64,000 nucleotides of DNA from Primulina eburnea (Eukaryota > Streptophyta > Magnoliopsida > Lamiales > Gesneriaceae). Positions 10,734-22,555 of the stretch are shown here, piece after piece. A model generated the notes under the pieces. It made no database searches. It was given only the letters and a program-made list of their open reading frames with translations, and was not told the origin of the DNA. Each line of letters starts with the position of its first letter. The stretch's first letter is position 1. The translations under genes were made by a program, and so were the position numbers. The stretch spans positions 778,382 to 842,381 of the forward strand of contig NW_027331260.1 of assembly GCF_022965805.1 (NCBI RefSeq), given 5' to 3'.

Positions 10734-12545
10734 GAGGAAAGCTGGAACCGTAGAATAGAAAACCAGCAAGTAGGGACATGAGTTTTGCAAAATAAATTCA
10801 TGGGACTCCAACACTATGCATGGGGGCTTGGGGTTCGACCAGGTCTCGAGGGGGGCTCGTGCTGGACGTGGGTCAGGGTCAGGAAGGGCTTGGACCCCAG
10901 CGTGCAGCTGTGGAGGAGTCCCATGCCGCAAGGACTCCTCGCGCGAGAGAGCAGATTTCTATAGGAGCTGATAAAAAAGGGGCTCAACGGCTAGCCTAGG
11001 GGCGAGACAGGTGGTATGTCAGGGTCCCAGAGAGATGGTCCAGGGTTGGGGCAGGGTCTGGAGTGGCTTCGGTCGCTGCTGGCTCGGGGGAGAAGTGGAA
11101 CCCGTAAGAGAACAAAAGTAGCGCACAATTGTTGTTGGCTTCAAGCGACTCGTGTGCGCGGTCCATGGCTTGGGTTGGTCTGGGCTTGGTCTGGGCGTGG
11201 GCTAGGGAATGTTAGGGTCATGAGGGGTCAAGTGGTTAAGGGTTGGAGGTGTTTTAGTTGTCTAGGAGTCCTAAGATAGGCTAGAAGGCACTCACACACA
11301 CATGTGCAGATTTTGGGTCAAATTCCAGGAGGGTTTTGAACGGATCAAGGCTGGTGTTTCGGGCTGGGCTTGCACAGTAGGGTCCCTACGTGGGTTGGCT
11401 AAGTTTTGGCTCAAGGTTGCTCGGGCGTGGCTCGAGTAAATTAGGAGATGGCTCGGTGTGTTCGATAAGGTGTCGAAAACAAAAATTAAATGGCTAAAAA
11501 TAGAACCATGGGTCAACGGGTGTGGTTTATGGCTCTTAAGGGTAGAATAAATACAAAAAATGTTATGTTAAAAATTTGGGATCAAAATAACTAGCTTTGG
11601 ATTTATTCGGGATTTAATCGGCGCATGATACGCTAATTAACGAGTTAATTGAAACGCCTATTTTTAAGTATTTTAAATTTATAGAAAATTAGATTTAAGC
11701 TTAAATAATTATTAGAAGGCCAAGTTTTTAATTTGTGAATTTTATATTAAGGTTTGGTTTAATTCGTGATTAAAATACATTAATACGTCACATTTAAAGA
11801 TTTATTTAAAAGTCATCGTTTTAAGCTAAATAAAAATATGAGAAAATTCATGTAGGCTTAAATAACTATTTGGGACATGTTAGAGTCAATGAAATTAAGA
11901 AAATGTCAAAAACAAGAAATTTTACGTCTAGGGGTAAAACGGTCATTTTGCACCAAACAATTAGTAAACGTCGTGGCTATAAAGGCCTAAAAATCCTTAC
12001 TTTGAAAATTTGCGGGAAATTTAAAATTTTATTTTAAAATAAATGGAGTGTCTCTTTCATACCAAAAACTGATAAAATGTTTAACGTTCAAAATAGCAGC
12101 AGAAGAAATTAATACTTGCCAAAAATAACAAGTTAAAATGTTCAACAACTGATAAAATGTTTGAGCATAAAAAAAAATGGCGAGTGCTAAAACTGAGGTC
12201 CTCGGGTGCCACTACTGCCGACCCAAGCTAGCTTACTGGTACCCGCCCTCGATCCCGACATCATCAGTACCTACAACAATCAAGTCTAGTGAGTTTAAAG
12301 ACTCAACATGCATATATCGTAAATAACAAGTAAATATAGTAAAATTTCATGGGAGTAAAAATATCATGTCATGAGGCATAATGTAAAGTATCGTGTCAAG
12401 ATTAATTATAATACGTGCATAGCTGAACTGAAAATCATAGTGAAACTGTTTGCTCCTTAGAGCCCTGTACTGAAATAGCTTGTAATAATTTTCTGGTGAG
12501 AATATGGTCTACGCAAGTGGTCCCTGAACTGAACTGAACTGAGCT

Positions 12546-12672
12546 GACCGATACTGGGGATCGGACCGATACTGGAGATCGGATTTACGTCTGATCAGAC
12601 TACTGCAACAGTACTGGGTGAAACAACTGAACTAACCGGTAACTGGTGACCTGACCGATACTGGGGACCGGA
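12546..12672. repeat. Short direct repeats GACCGATACTGGGGATCGGA in LTR of F
   Basis: Three near copies of about 18-20 bp at 12546, 12564 and 12653 within the LTR. Confidence 0.8.
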
Positions 12673-13342
12673 TTTAATACTGATAGTAAAGTGACCACAA
12701 GACATATCGCATAAATCTCAAAAGTTGTATTTTATGCACGTAATATAATGTAATAACTGAATTAAATATCATGTACCTATTTATTGATTGGATTGGATCG
12801 CTCCCAGGCTCGCTGCAACCTAAATATGCCATGAAAATATGCAATAGATTTATGGGACCAAACTATGCAATAACCTTAAAAAATGTGACAATTACGCCTA
12901 CCGACTTCATATTTAATCATGACTCCAAACCAACCCGAACCAACACTCAACCATCATGTATTCATGATTAAACTATGCCTAAAATGATAAAATAATGATC
13001 CTAAAATGGTTAGGGCCGAAATCTAAGTGAATGGAAGCCAAAACATGAAACGCTCTTTCGAGAGTCAATTTGGCACATCGCACCGTAAATTCTCGTACGA
13101 CCTCAAAAATGATCCGAATGACAAATGGTCAAAAACATGACCTTCCCAACTCAATGAGGCACTGTCCAGTCCAAGGTCATAGGCTAAAAGCCAACCGAGA
13201 ACTCGAACGAGCCACCGAACCGATGCAGCAAGCTGCTGTCCAGAAATTTTAGCAGCTGCGCTTGGGTTGCTTGTGTCGTTTGCGAGGCTAATGGCCATTG
13301 GGGCTTGAACCACCGACCAGAACCTCTTACCAACATCCTAAG

Positions 13343-13765
13343 GAATGATTTGAACCATGGCTATGGGCCCTAGACCAGCCACAATTAGCACCATTCAGCA
13401 AACACCAGAAAAACTCCAACCGAGAACACCTTGCATGCGTGTGTGGTGTTGTGCTTCGCTTGCTGTCTCGTCTCGTTCTAGTGGTCATTTGATTGACCAT
13501 GGCACGATCTATACATCTTGGGGTATGGTATGAACCGTGGCTAAGGGCCATAGGCCAACCAAGATCCACTCCAAACCACCAAAACCGAACCATACATACT
13601 GTAAAATGAGAGGGGCGAAAGTGGGGGGCTGTTCTTGAGTTTTATGTAAAAACCGATTCACCATGGACCAAGCCACCAAAAAGGCAACTTAGTCACGTCT
13701 TGGACATGCTAGGGAAGTGATCTAACCATGGCTATAGGCCCCTAGGGCAGCCATGATTAGATCCA
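13343..13765. repeat. About 185-bp spaced subrepeats in LTR of F
   Basis: The block TGAACCATGGCTATGGGCCC and its CAGCCA(C/T)(A/G)ATTAG tail recurs at about 13351, 13531 and 13722, with a weaker copy near 13171. Copies are diverged, spaced 180-190 bp. Confidence 0.7.
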
Positions 13766-15012
13766 TTTCCTTGGACAGCAACAACAGATTTTCGAAACTC
13801 AATATGGCAAAGGTGGTGAGTTGCTGTCATTTTCGAATTCTATCATGCATGGGGCTTGTTTGAATGGACCAACATGGTCTTGACACACCCTAGTATGTGT
13901 CTAGATGTAGCCTAGTGAGCCTGGAGTCGAGCCAATACCTGAAACCACAACACCAAAGAAAATCGTGAAGCTTGAAGAAAAAGGGGCCGAAAATCTGTAT
14001 GTGTAATTTCTGAAATTTCTTGCCATGCTTCGGTTTTTGCTTAACAAATCATGATCATGTAATGAAAATTAATGATATTAGGACTTGATTGAAGATTCAA
14101 GGAGAATATATGCATGCTTGGTTTCGTTTGAATGAAAACGAAAGAACGAGACAATCCGGCGCGAAGGAGGTGGAGCGCTTTCTATTCTACCTTGCTAGCT
14201 CTCGATTTTTCTCTCCTCTTTCTAGCTATGAGGGTCACGATTTTCTACTCTGAAATGACTCTGAATTTCGGTCATAGGGAGGGGATAATAGTGGTTAAAA
14301 AAGTGAGGAGAATGGGTGCAAAATATAGGGAAAGATATCAAGACCAAGTCTACTCTTTTTTTTGAATTTTTGAATTACTTGATATCAAATAGCTTCTTGG
14401 ATGGATCTAGAAAGGGGCGGCCGATAATCCTTGCTAATCTAGACTAATATAATGCTCATTAATTAATTAATTAAGGATGAAAAGATAACCATGCTAAGGA
14501 GTGACAAAGAATGGGTCAAAGTGTGAGTTGGCAAGGTATTGCTTAATCTACTAAGGGGGCCGAAAATTTTACAATAAAAATGAAGGAAAATGTTGATTAG
14601 TTAGTAAATTTATAACCCTTAAATGCCTTACCTATTCTTTTAATTAATTTAGTGAACTAACCCCTTAATTATGGAACTTAAATGAATTTATTTTCTACTC
14701 ACCTTAAGTAACTTAAATAATTCCTTAAACTTCCTTTTTAACTTAAATGAACTTACTTGCTAACTAAAATAAATTATGGATATATTTTCTGAATCTTAAA
14801 TTTTATCTCTAAACTCCAACTCCAGTCCTGCCTCACTGAATTAACTGAAATGATAATAATCAAACTGCTGCATGAAATAATTAACTTAAGGAAAATCATT
14901 TAAATACTCATGAAATAAAATCATTTAAAATACTAGAATTATGCATGGCTTATACGTAGTCTAAGTTACGGGTTCTACAATCCTTCCCCCCTTAAAAGAA
15001 ATTTCGTCCTCG

Positions 15013-16300
15013 AAATTAAAACTCACCGAATAACTCGGGGTAACGATCTCTCATCTCCGGCTCAGACTCACATGTAGCTTCCTCCTCTGAATGGTTGAGC
15101 CATTTGACTTTGACTCGCCTAACCAGCTTGTTCTGAAGCTTCTTCTCCTGCTTGTCTAGGATCTGCACTTGCCTTTCCTCATAAGATAGGTTCGGAGTAA
15201 GCTGCAACGGCTCGAAGTTCAACACATGCGAAGGATTCGCCATATACTTCCTCAGCATAGAGACGTGAAAGACATTGTGTACTCCGGCCAGATTCGGCGG
15301 AAGAGCCACACGATAAGCTAGCGTCCCAACTCTGTCAAGGATCTCAAATGATCCAATAAATCTCGGACTGAGCTTCCCTTTTTTCCCAAATCGCATGACA
15401 CCCTTCATAGGTGCCACCTTCACAAAAACATGATCGCCCACTGCAAACTCTAAATCTCTCCTCCGCTGATCGGCATAACTCTTCTGTCGACTCTGAGCAG
15501 TCCTCATCCTATCACGGATCTTGACTACTACATCTGCAGCCTGCTGAATAATCTCTGGACCCAACTCTGCTCTCTCTCCTACTTCATCCCAATGAACAGG
15601 AGATCTGCACTTGCGGCCATACAGTGCTTCATACGGAGCCATACCAATAGAAGACTGGAAGCTGTTGTTATAGGTGAACTCAACCAATGGTAAGTTCAAC
15701 TCCCAACTCCCAGAGAAATCAATGACGCAAGCACGGAGAAGATCCTCCAAAATCTGAATGACTCGCTCTGACTGCCCATCTGTCTGTGGATGGAAAGCTG
15801 TGCTAAACAGCAACTTCGTACCCATAGTCGAATGCAAACTCTTCCAAAATGAGGAATTAATCTGGGATCTCTGTCAGATACGATAGAAACTGGAATACCA
15901 TGTAGTCAGACTATCTCTCGGATATACAACTCCGCATACTGAACCATGGTGAAAGTCGTCTTAATAGGCAAGAAATGTGCTGATTTGGTAAGACGATCAA
16001 CAATCACCCAGATGGCATTCGATCCTCTGGATGACCTCGGCAATTCGGTCACAAAGTCCATGGTAACATTCTCCCACTTCCACTCGGGAATAGGGAGAGG
16101 CTTGAGCAAACCTGCTGGTCTCTGATGCTCGGCCTTCACTAACTGGCAAGTCAGACACTCGGATACAAATCGTCTGATGTCTTTCTTCATCCCAGGCCAC
16201 CAATACAAAAGCTGCGGATCTTTGTACATCTTCATATTCCCTGGATGAATAGAGTACGGGGACATGTGGGCTTCTGATAGAATATCTGCTCATATAGAAT
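15013..16300 (-). pseudogene. Element F integrase and chromodomain-like tail
   Basis: Minus strand pieces in order: integrase N-terminus YSIHPGNMKMYKDPQLLYWW with CLTCQLVKAEHQRP (zinc finger HHCC), and core start VTMDFVTELPRS with [11 protein letters not shown] (about 16075-15960). After a break at 15905-15838 the core resumes: [20 protein letters not shown] holds the catalytic Glu. GPY/F-like [17 protein letters not shown] and LRKYMANPSHVL follow. The tail VKWLNHSEEEATCESEPEMR to the stop at 15016 resembles the chromodomain of Tekay elements, with C where the aromatic W is usual (EEATW). The catalytic middle Asp lies in the broken interval. Confidence 0.85.
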
Positions 16301-16391
16301 CACTGCTAGGAACCCATATCCTGTCTCGTTATCTCACAATACCATCGCTGACTGAATACAAGACACTGCCCTTGGCCTCATCTCTCTGTTT

Positions 16392-18240
16392 CTACTTGGC
16401 CAACTGCTCATCTGATGACTGACCACTACGAATGCGGTCCAAAAGGGAAGACTGAATGGTCAAGGTAGATAGACGGGGAACTCTACCTCGAGGATAAGTC
16501 TCTAGATCAAACCTCTGCATCTCAGTCTGAAGAGGTCTCTGAATCGTCAAATGAGCCATCACTGTGACTTTTCTACTCAATGCATCCGCAACTACATTAG
16601 CTTTACCCGGGTGGTAGCTAATGTCACAATCATAGTCCTTCACAAGCTCCAACCAACGCCTCTGACGCATATTCAGCTCCTTTTTCGTAAAGAAATACTT
16701 GAGGCTCTTGTGGTCGGTTAAGATTTGGCACTTCTCTCCATACAGATAGTGCATCCAAATCTTTAGTGCAAAAACTACGGCAGCCAACTCTAGATCATGG
16801 GTAGGGTAGTTCTTCTCATGAGTCTTCAACTGTCTAGAAGCATATGCTATCACCTTCCCATGCTGCATCAATACTACACCAAGACCGAGCTTCGAAGCAT
16901 CGGTATACAGAACAAACTCACCGGGCCCTGACGGCATGGCCAAAAGTGGTGCTGAGGTAAGAGCTTGCTTCAGAGTATGGAAGCTCTTCTGACACTCCTC
17001 GCTCCAAACAAATTTCACATTCTTCTTGGTCAGTGCTGTGAGTGGAACTGCAATCGAGGAGAATCCCTTAATGAATTTCCGATAATATCCTGCTAAGCCA
17101 AGAAAACTGCCGATCTCTGTTGCATTCTGCGGCACAACCCAATCTCTAACTGCTGCAACTTTCGTGGGGTCTACCTCAATGCCACTGCTGGAAGCAATGT
17201 GGCCTAAGAACGCCACCTTCTCTAACCAGAATTCGTATTTACTGAACTTTACGAATAATTTGTGCTTCTGCAATGTCTGCAACACTGTGGTCAGATGCCT
17301 GCTATGATCCTCCCGATTCTTGGAGTAGACGAGAATGTCATCTATGAACACTATCACAAACTGGTCGAGGTATGGCTGAAATACGCGATTCATGAGATTC
17401 ATGAAGATCGCTGGCGCATTTGTCAAACCGAACGGCATCACAAGGAACTCGTAGTGACCATAACGAGTCCTGAAAGCAGTCTTGGAAACATCAGCATCTC
17501 TCACCCTCAACTGGTGATAACCGGAACGCAGATCAATCTTGGAGAAAATCGAAGCTCCTTGCAACTGGTCAAACAGATCCTCAATCCTTGGAAGTGGGTA
17601 TTTATTCTTCACTGTAACCATGTTCAACTCCCGATAGTCGATACAAAGTCTCATAGAGCCATCCTTCTTCTTAACAAACAAGACTGGCGCGCCCCAAGGT
17701 GAGAAACTAGGTCGAATGAACTCCTTGTCAAGAAGTTCTTGTATCTGCTTCTTAAGCTCTGCCATCTCTGTCGGTGCAAGTCGGTACGGCGCTTTTGAGA
17801 TCGGAGCCGTACCTGGCATAAGCTCGATGGAAAACTCCACCTCTCTCTCAGGTGGCATACCAGAGACGTCCTCAGGAAAAACATCTAAGAAGTCTCTAAC
17901 AATCGGAACATCTGAGGCTGACTGACTGGGCTCCTCGGGGACAGATATAAAAGTGGCTAAAAATGCCCGACACCCTCTATGCATGAGCTTCCTAGCCTGG
18001 ATATAAGGAATAATGCGCGGTAAAGGAAAGTACATGTCCGGCTCGAATAAGAACTGAGTCATTCCAGGCGGTCGGAATAGAATAGATCTCCGCTTAAAGT
18101 CGATCAAAACTCTGTTCCGCAATAGCAAGTCTATCCCCAGAATAATGTCAAACTCTGGCATCGGCAATAAGATAAGATCCGCATAAACAAGATTTCCATG
18201 CAACTCAAGGTGTATGTCTCGCTTTGAGTAGAAATTTGCT
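16392..18240 (-). pseudogene. Element F protease end, reverse transcriptase, RNase H
   Basis: One open minus-strand frame from about 18203 to 16392. It begins inside the protease domain ([30 protein letters not shown]). It continues with the linker [22 protein letters not shown] motifs ([45 protein letters not shown] with catalytic DD) and RNase H ([43 protein letters not shown]). It ends near [17 protein letters not shown] at a stop. This is the longest uninterrupted reading frame in the window (603 codons), but gag and the protease active site are missing upstream. Confidence 0.9.
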
Positions 18241-18876
18241 CTGAATGCTTGAATGTGCGCGTAAGAAGAAAAAATGAATTGGAGCAGGTATAGTACTGAT
18301 GTAAGTGACTCTTCAAATTATTGGACACGCGTCAATCCAGGAACATTTGCATTAAAAACGTGTGTTCGTGTGGTAAAAACGTGTGTAGAGTATTTAATGG
18401 ATTATGTGGGTCCACGTTCCAAAATACTATACATTGAAAGACAACATTTAATTCTTCGACAAACAGTCACATCATTTAATATATAGAATATTATTCGAAT
18501 TATCAGTTAACATATTTGAAAAGATCAGTTGGGCCAGCAACTGAGTGACCGGTTGAAAATTTAGTCAGTTCAGTTGAAGACCAACTGACTATTGTCTTCT
18601 CATTTAACTTTTTGTTCGATATTGCCGCTCAATAAATGAAAATAATTAAGGGTAAGAGAAACTTAGTCTGAATCAATTTATGCTAAATGACTCTTTGTCT
18701 TCCTTCTATCTCTTGTCTATAAATTAAGATCATTGTCATTTTTTAATGACATTTGAACTCCAATGGATTGTGAAATAAGCACACATGTCCCTGATCCTTC
18801 ATAGACACCTCAACATATTTAGGGATATAAAAGTGACGCTGAAGATTACGTCTTTAGAGAGTTTATGTCTGTTTAG
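18241..18876. other. Non-transposon-coding AT-rich stretch between F and the split exon
   Basis: No coding match is visible. It contains CAGTTG/CAACTG-rich sequence (18525-18590) like the untranslated parts of copia element J, a TATA-like TCTATAAATT near 18716, and ends in TTTATGTCTGTTTAG, a plausible splice acceptor. It could be intron or promoter of the host-like gene whose exon follows, or an old copia LTR piece. I cannot decide. Confidence 0.4.
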
Positions 18877-18894
18877 ACTACCGCTCACAACATT
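18877..18894 (+). pseudogene. First part of an exon-like frame split by element A
   Basis: Six codons (reading TTAHNI) directly after a pyrimidine-rich stretch ending TTTAG. They join in frame, across element A, with 31131-31391. The 5 bases ACATT (18890-18894) next to A match AAATT (31126-31130) at four of five positions, as expected of a target duplication. Function unknown. Confidence 0.5.
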
Positions 18895-19021
18895 TGTAAT
18901 GCTCGAGAATTTTGTTACTGTAATCTGAAATGATTTATTGATAATTGATGTGATTATAGACGGAAAGGATCAGACCGAGAAAGACGAGAGAAGACTTGAA
19001 TTATGTGCGAGGACTGAACCC

Positions 19022-19190
19022 CTCGCGCATATGCGTGACCGAGCAGGGCACATATGCGCGAGGCAGGCAGAGAACCTCGCGCATATGCGAGGAGATGGTG
19101 CGCGCATATGCGCGAGCTGTCGAGAAGACAAGCGCCGAGACAGAATGTCTCGCGCATATGCGCCGAGGAGGGTCGCGCATATACGTGAGG
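19022..19190. repeat. Array of 6 CGCGCATATGCGCG-type palindromes in LTR of A
   Basis: Copies near 19023, 19050, 19078, 19100, 19150 and 19173. Several are perfect 12-14 bp palindromes, others carry single changes such as CGCATATGCGTG. Confidence 0.9.
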
Positions 19191-19740
19191 TATGATTTGA
19201 AAATATGATATTAAAAGAATCAGATATGATTGATATATGGTGTTCTTGATATATTAGACATCGTATAATTGAAATCAGATTGAAGAACAGATACCGTATG
19301 AAATTGTTAGGATTTATCATATTTGATTCGATTGAGATTATACATATTTGGGATCAGATTAGTTTGTCGATCGATTATGAGTTGAGATTGGTATCTATTG
19401 ATATTTGTATTGCTGGGTATATTGAGATTGTGCAGTTATGCCGTTTAAACAGAATTAGATTGAGTTCTGATTATATCCAGTGTTGATTTAAGTGGTATAA
19501 TGATATTGTACTCCTCGATATTGTCATTTATAGATTGATTATTGACATATTCGAATTCGAGACTTCGACTTCGTCAGACTGAGAAAAGAAAGGTATAAAT
19601 CAATGTTAACCGGGATATCGACTCGAGTTAGATCTGACTTGAGTTTCCCAAAATCACATACTTTATTTTATTGCATTGATGTTTGCAATTCATGAGATTG
19701 ATATGCTTAGTCTATTGATTTATAGCAAAGCATGTATTGA

Positions 19741-19826
19741 GTCATGGGCGGAGATGCCTAGTCTTTGGGCGGATGTGCCTAGTCTTTGGCGGAGATGCCA
19801 AGTCTTCGGCTGAGTCGCCAAGACAC
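19741..19826. repeat. Four approximate 21-bp tandem repeats in LTR of A
   Basis: The unit GGCGGAGATGCCTAGTCTTT recurs four times with small changes. Units hold short inverted GGC...GCC segments. The matching place in A's 3' LTR (30385-30465) has a diverged version. Confidence 0.75.
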
Positions 19827-20497
19827 TGGAATTTTTGTTATATCAATGTTGCGTAGAAGTAGACCGCTTTCTATTGCGGAGATTCGATAGAAATGATTAA
19901 AGGCCGGGAATAGAAACGTACCACCACCCTGAATGGGAGAGTAGGTGGGAGATTTGTTACGTTCTTATTCAAACCGGGATCCCGACATTAGAGAAGAGTC
20001 GAGTTAGAGATTAAGAGTCAAGAGTTTGACTTATGTTTTATATCAATTCATGTCTTTCAGATTTTGATAGATGTTATTTGATAACTGTTTATGCTTTCTT
20101 ATATGCTTTTATATAATTGCATGTATACGTTGTTTATACTTGGAATGTTATTCTCACCGGAGTTATCCAGCTGTTGTTGTGTTTGTATGTGTGCATGACA
20201 ACAGATGGGACAGGATCAGGGTCGAGAGGAGGATGAGAGATTACAATTTAGCGTGGAGATCCGGGCCCAGAAGTAGAATAGGTTTCAGCACTTGATGTTT
20301 AGTATTTGAATCCTAGTTTGATTTTAATGTAATGGTACAAGACTTGTAGTTTTATTTTGACATGTATATCAGACTGATTTTATTATGTTCCGCACTTGTA
20401 TTTTTTTTAAAAAAAATTAGACCTAGTTTATTTAATTGATCTAATTATTCCCAAGAGCGATTAAGAGATGAATTAGCGTCTGGGTCTCCACAGCAGG

Positions 20498-20509
20498 TGG
20501 TATCAGAGC
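20498..20509 (+). promoter_or_regulatory. Primer binding site of element A (initiator tRNA-Met)
   Basis: TGGTATCAGAGC, five bases after the LTR end CACA. Leader follows to the gag start at 20766; no gene is seen in 20510-20765. Confidence 0.93.
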
Positions 20510-20765
20510 AGTAGGTTCAAGAACTGTAGGTTCCTTAGACTGAGATAGAAGCTAGTGAGCGGGGTAGATTGAGTTTTCTTCCTTGATTTTGATTGCTAGC
20601 ATGTTTTACTGCTTTAATACATGTTTACCTGATTATCTGATTTGAATTGGTAACGTGTATTATTGAGAATGAATCATAACTGATTCTTGATCAGAGGTAA
20701 GATGATCAGAAGGGGACTTAGACAGATTCGTCAAATGTGATTGTTAACCCTTTTGATAACCAGAT

Positions 20766-21812
20766 TTGCCTCTTCGAAGAATCCCAGAACAGGGCATTAC
20801 TTCTGCAAATCCGATAGATGTGACAGCAACACCGATGGAAACGCTACTGAAGAGGTTTCAGTTGTTTAAACCGCCGACTCTGAAGGGAACTGAGACATCA
20901 GTTGACTGTGAGAGCTGGCTAGATGATATTGAGATGATTTTTGATTCGTTGGATTACACAGATGAGCACCTAGTCAGACTGATTGGGCAACAATTGCATG
21001 ATGTTGTGAAAAATTGGTGCATCACGACAAAGAGAGCATTGGAGCATCGAGGTACGAATATTATTTGGAACGTCTTTAAGATTGAGTTTTATCAGAGATT
21101 TTTCCCAGTGTCTTACAAAAAGGACAAGGGAGCAGAGTTTGCTAATTTGAGACATGGTCAGTTGAACATTGAAGAATATGTGGCCAAGTTCTCTACATTG
21201 CTACGATTTTCTCCACGTGTTGTCGAGAATGATGAAGCTGTTGCTGATCAGTTTATCAATGGGCTGAATCCCGAGATTTTTACATTGGTGAACACCGGGC
21301 GACCGAATAATTTTGCTGATGCCCTGAATAGAGCCAAAGGAGCAGAAGCGGGTCTGATGAGACAGAAAGGAGCTTCGTATGTTCCTCCAGCACCAAGACC
21401 ACAGCAACCCCCTCCCAGATTTGAGAGTGGTAGCAGCAGTGGTGGGAAGAAAGAATACTTAAAAGCCCGAGGAAAACAGTTCAAGAGGCCTGGTAGTAGT
21501 TCATCTAGCTCCAGTGGTTCCTGACAGAGCAGAAGTAGTACAGGGACTTATTGCATGACTTGCGCAGAGAGAAATCCCACAGAGCAATGCCAAGGAGTAC
21601 TTGGTAGTTGCCGCATATGCAGACAGCAGGGACATTTTGCTAGATTATGTCCACAGAGAGGTTCCCAGGAATCCCAGGGAGCAGAATCAGCTAGATCAGT
21701 GGCTCAGACTGATAGACGATGATCAGCTGTTCATTATTTTCAGCCCCCACCGACTGCTACTCCGTCACAGCCAAGGCCAAGAGGAAGCCAGACAGCCAGA
21801 CAGTCAGTTAGC
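20766..21812 (+). pseudogene. gag of element A, with stops and 3' truncation
   Basis: The start ATGCCTCTTCGAAG lies at the position used by G. Residues about 20-110 carry the PTLKGTETSVDCESWLDDIE and RLIGQQLHDVVKNWCITTKR blocks of chromovirus gag. These are followed by FPVSYKKDKGAEFANLRHGQ, NIEEYVAKFSTLLRFSPRV and FINGLNPEIFTLVNTGRPNN, then a Pro/Gly/Ser-rich tail. The frame stops at TGA (21522-21524). Beyond it, in the same frame, are CRICRQQGHFARLC (a CX2CX4HX4C zinc knuckle, about 21612-21653) and a second stop near 21719. Sequence is cut at 21812 by element B, so protease and pol are absent. Confidence 0.88.
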
Positions 21813-21980
21813 TGTTTATTGGGTTATTTGATTTAGATGTTAAGAGCTGTGTTTATGGATTATAGTTTGGTTGGTTATTATTATTTTGTGGCATTGTTGA
21901 TGTTCATGGATGGTGGTTGTTTTGTATCAGCGTTGCGGTTCGATTTTAGTTGCTTTTAAGATTATTTTTGCCGTGACATT

Positions 21981-22210
21981 ACCGCACCCGCGTTCCTTGC
22001 AGCAGCGCACCCGCGGTCTTGATTTTAGCATTTTGAGTAGAATTGCCGTGGAGACACCGCACCCGCGGTGTAGTTGGTACCGCACCCGCGGTGAAGACAC
22101 CGCACCCGCGGTAATGTTAGCACCGCACCCGCGGTCGTAATTTTCAGAGTTTTTGTGGGATTGCCGTGAGCTTAGCGCACCCGCGGTAAGGTTTGGAGCG
22201 AACCGCGGTC
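21981..22210. repeat. Array of 8 CCGCACCCGCGGT motifs in 5' LTR of B
   Basis: Copies of (A/G)CCGCACCCGCGGT, each with the CCGCGG palindrome or a variant, spaced about 20-45 bp. Some are preceded by TTGCCGTGAG or TTAG. GC content is far above the flanks. Confidence 0.9.
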
Positions 22211-22415
22211 ACGCACAGCAAAAGCGTGTTTCGAGATTTTAAGTGATATATTGGATGATTGGTTCACTTTTTCCTCATTCTTTCCTCCTCTTTCTCGATT
22301 CCAACTCTTGGGAGACTAGGGTTTCTTCATTTTCTTCCTTTCTTTTCTTTAATTCAAGCTCTTAGTTGGTGATTGGTGTTGAGATCAAAGTTCTTCTTGG
22401 TTCTAGCAAGCTAAG

Positions 22416-22555
22416 GTAAGCTTTTGGTGTTGTTTATTCTTGGTTTTGGGGAGATGTGATATGGGTTTGATGGATGTGTTGGTTTTATGGATTAATTGAC
22501 ATGGGTTTTTGATTATTGAGACGTTGATGGTGTTATTTATGGTTTATTGTTGTAG
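22416..22555 (+). other. Predicted intron in the 5' LTR/leader transcript of B
   Basis: CTAAG/GTAAGC donor and TTGTTGTAG/GATTTC acceptor bound 140 bp of T-rich sequence. The same sites are conserved in the three LTRs of the tandem array (32930-33070 and its copies). Confidence 0.5.

Larger units (their letters stand above)
10734..14979 (-). repeat. 3' LTR of element F (at least 4.2 kb, partial)
   Basis: The inner end is clear: minus strand starts TGTAGAACCCGTAAC right after the polypurine tract TTAAGGGGGGAAGGA (14980-14996). The body carries features typical of Del/Tekay LTRs, such as the GTTGAGTCTTTAAACTC-like stretch near 12290 and the ACCGTTTTACCCCTAGACG-like stretch near 11940, plus internal subrepeats. 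The outer end is not seen because copia D (ending 10733) interrupts it. No coding region in it is convincing; the short open frames at 10728-11516 and 13065-13593 sit in GC-rich repeat DNA. Confidence 0.75.
10734..18240 (-). mobile_element. Element F: Ty3/gypsy Tekay/Del chromovirus, 5' half missing
   Basis: Minus strand: protease end, reverse transcriptase, RNase H, integrase, chromodomain-like tail, polypurine tract, then a long 3' LTR that is itself broken by copia D. RT precedes integrase, which defines Ty3/gypsy. Gag and 5' LTR are absent. Similarity to the polyprotein stops near 18240, approximate, where unrelated AT-rich DNA begins. Confidence 0.88.
18895..20492 (+). repeat. 5' LTR of element A (1,598 bp)
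   Basis: TG...CA ends. It holds the palindrome array but jumps straight from the array (19190) to TATGATTTGAAAATATG. It lacks the AT run and about 100 bp (or more) of transcribed sequence that the 3' LTR remnant, E and G still have. The promoter part is therefore deleted in this copy. Confidence 0.88.

Noticed and set aside
10728..11516. GC-rich open frames in the LTR of F that look gene-like
   Set aside because: Low-complexity Gly/Trp/Arg content, both strands open, inside a Del-type LTR.
18241..18876. 3' LTR of copia J
   Set aside because: No match to the J LTR at 63344-64000 on either strand, though only part of that LTR is visible.
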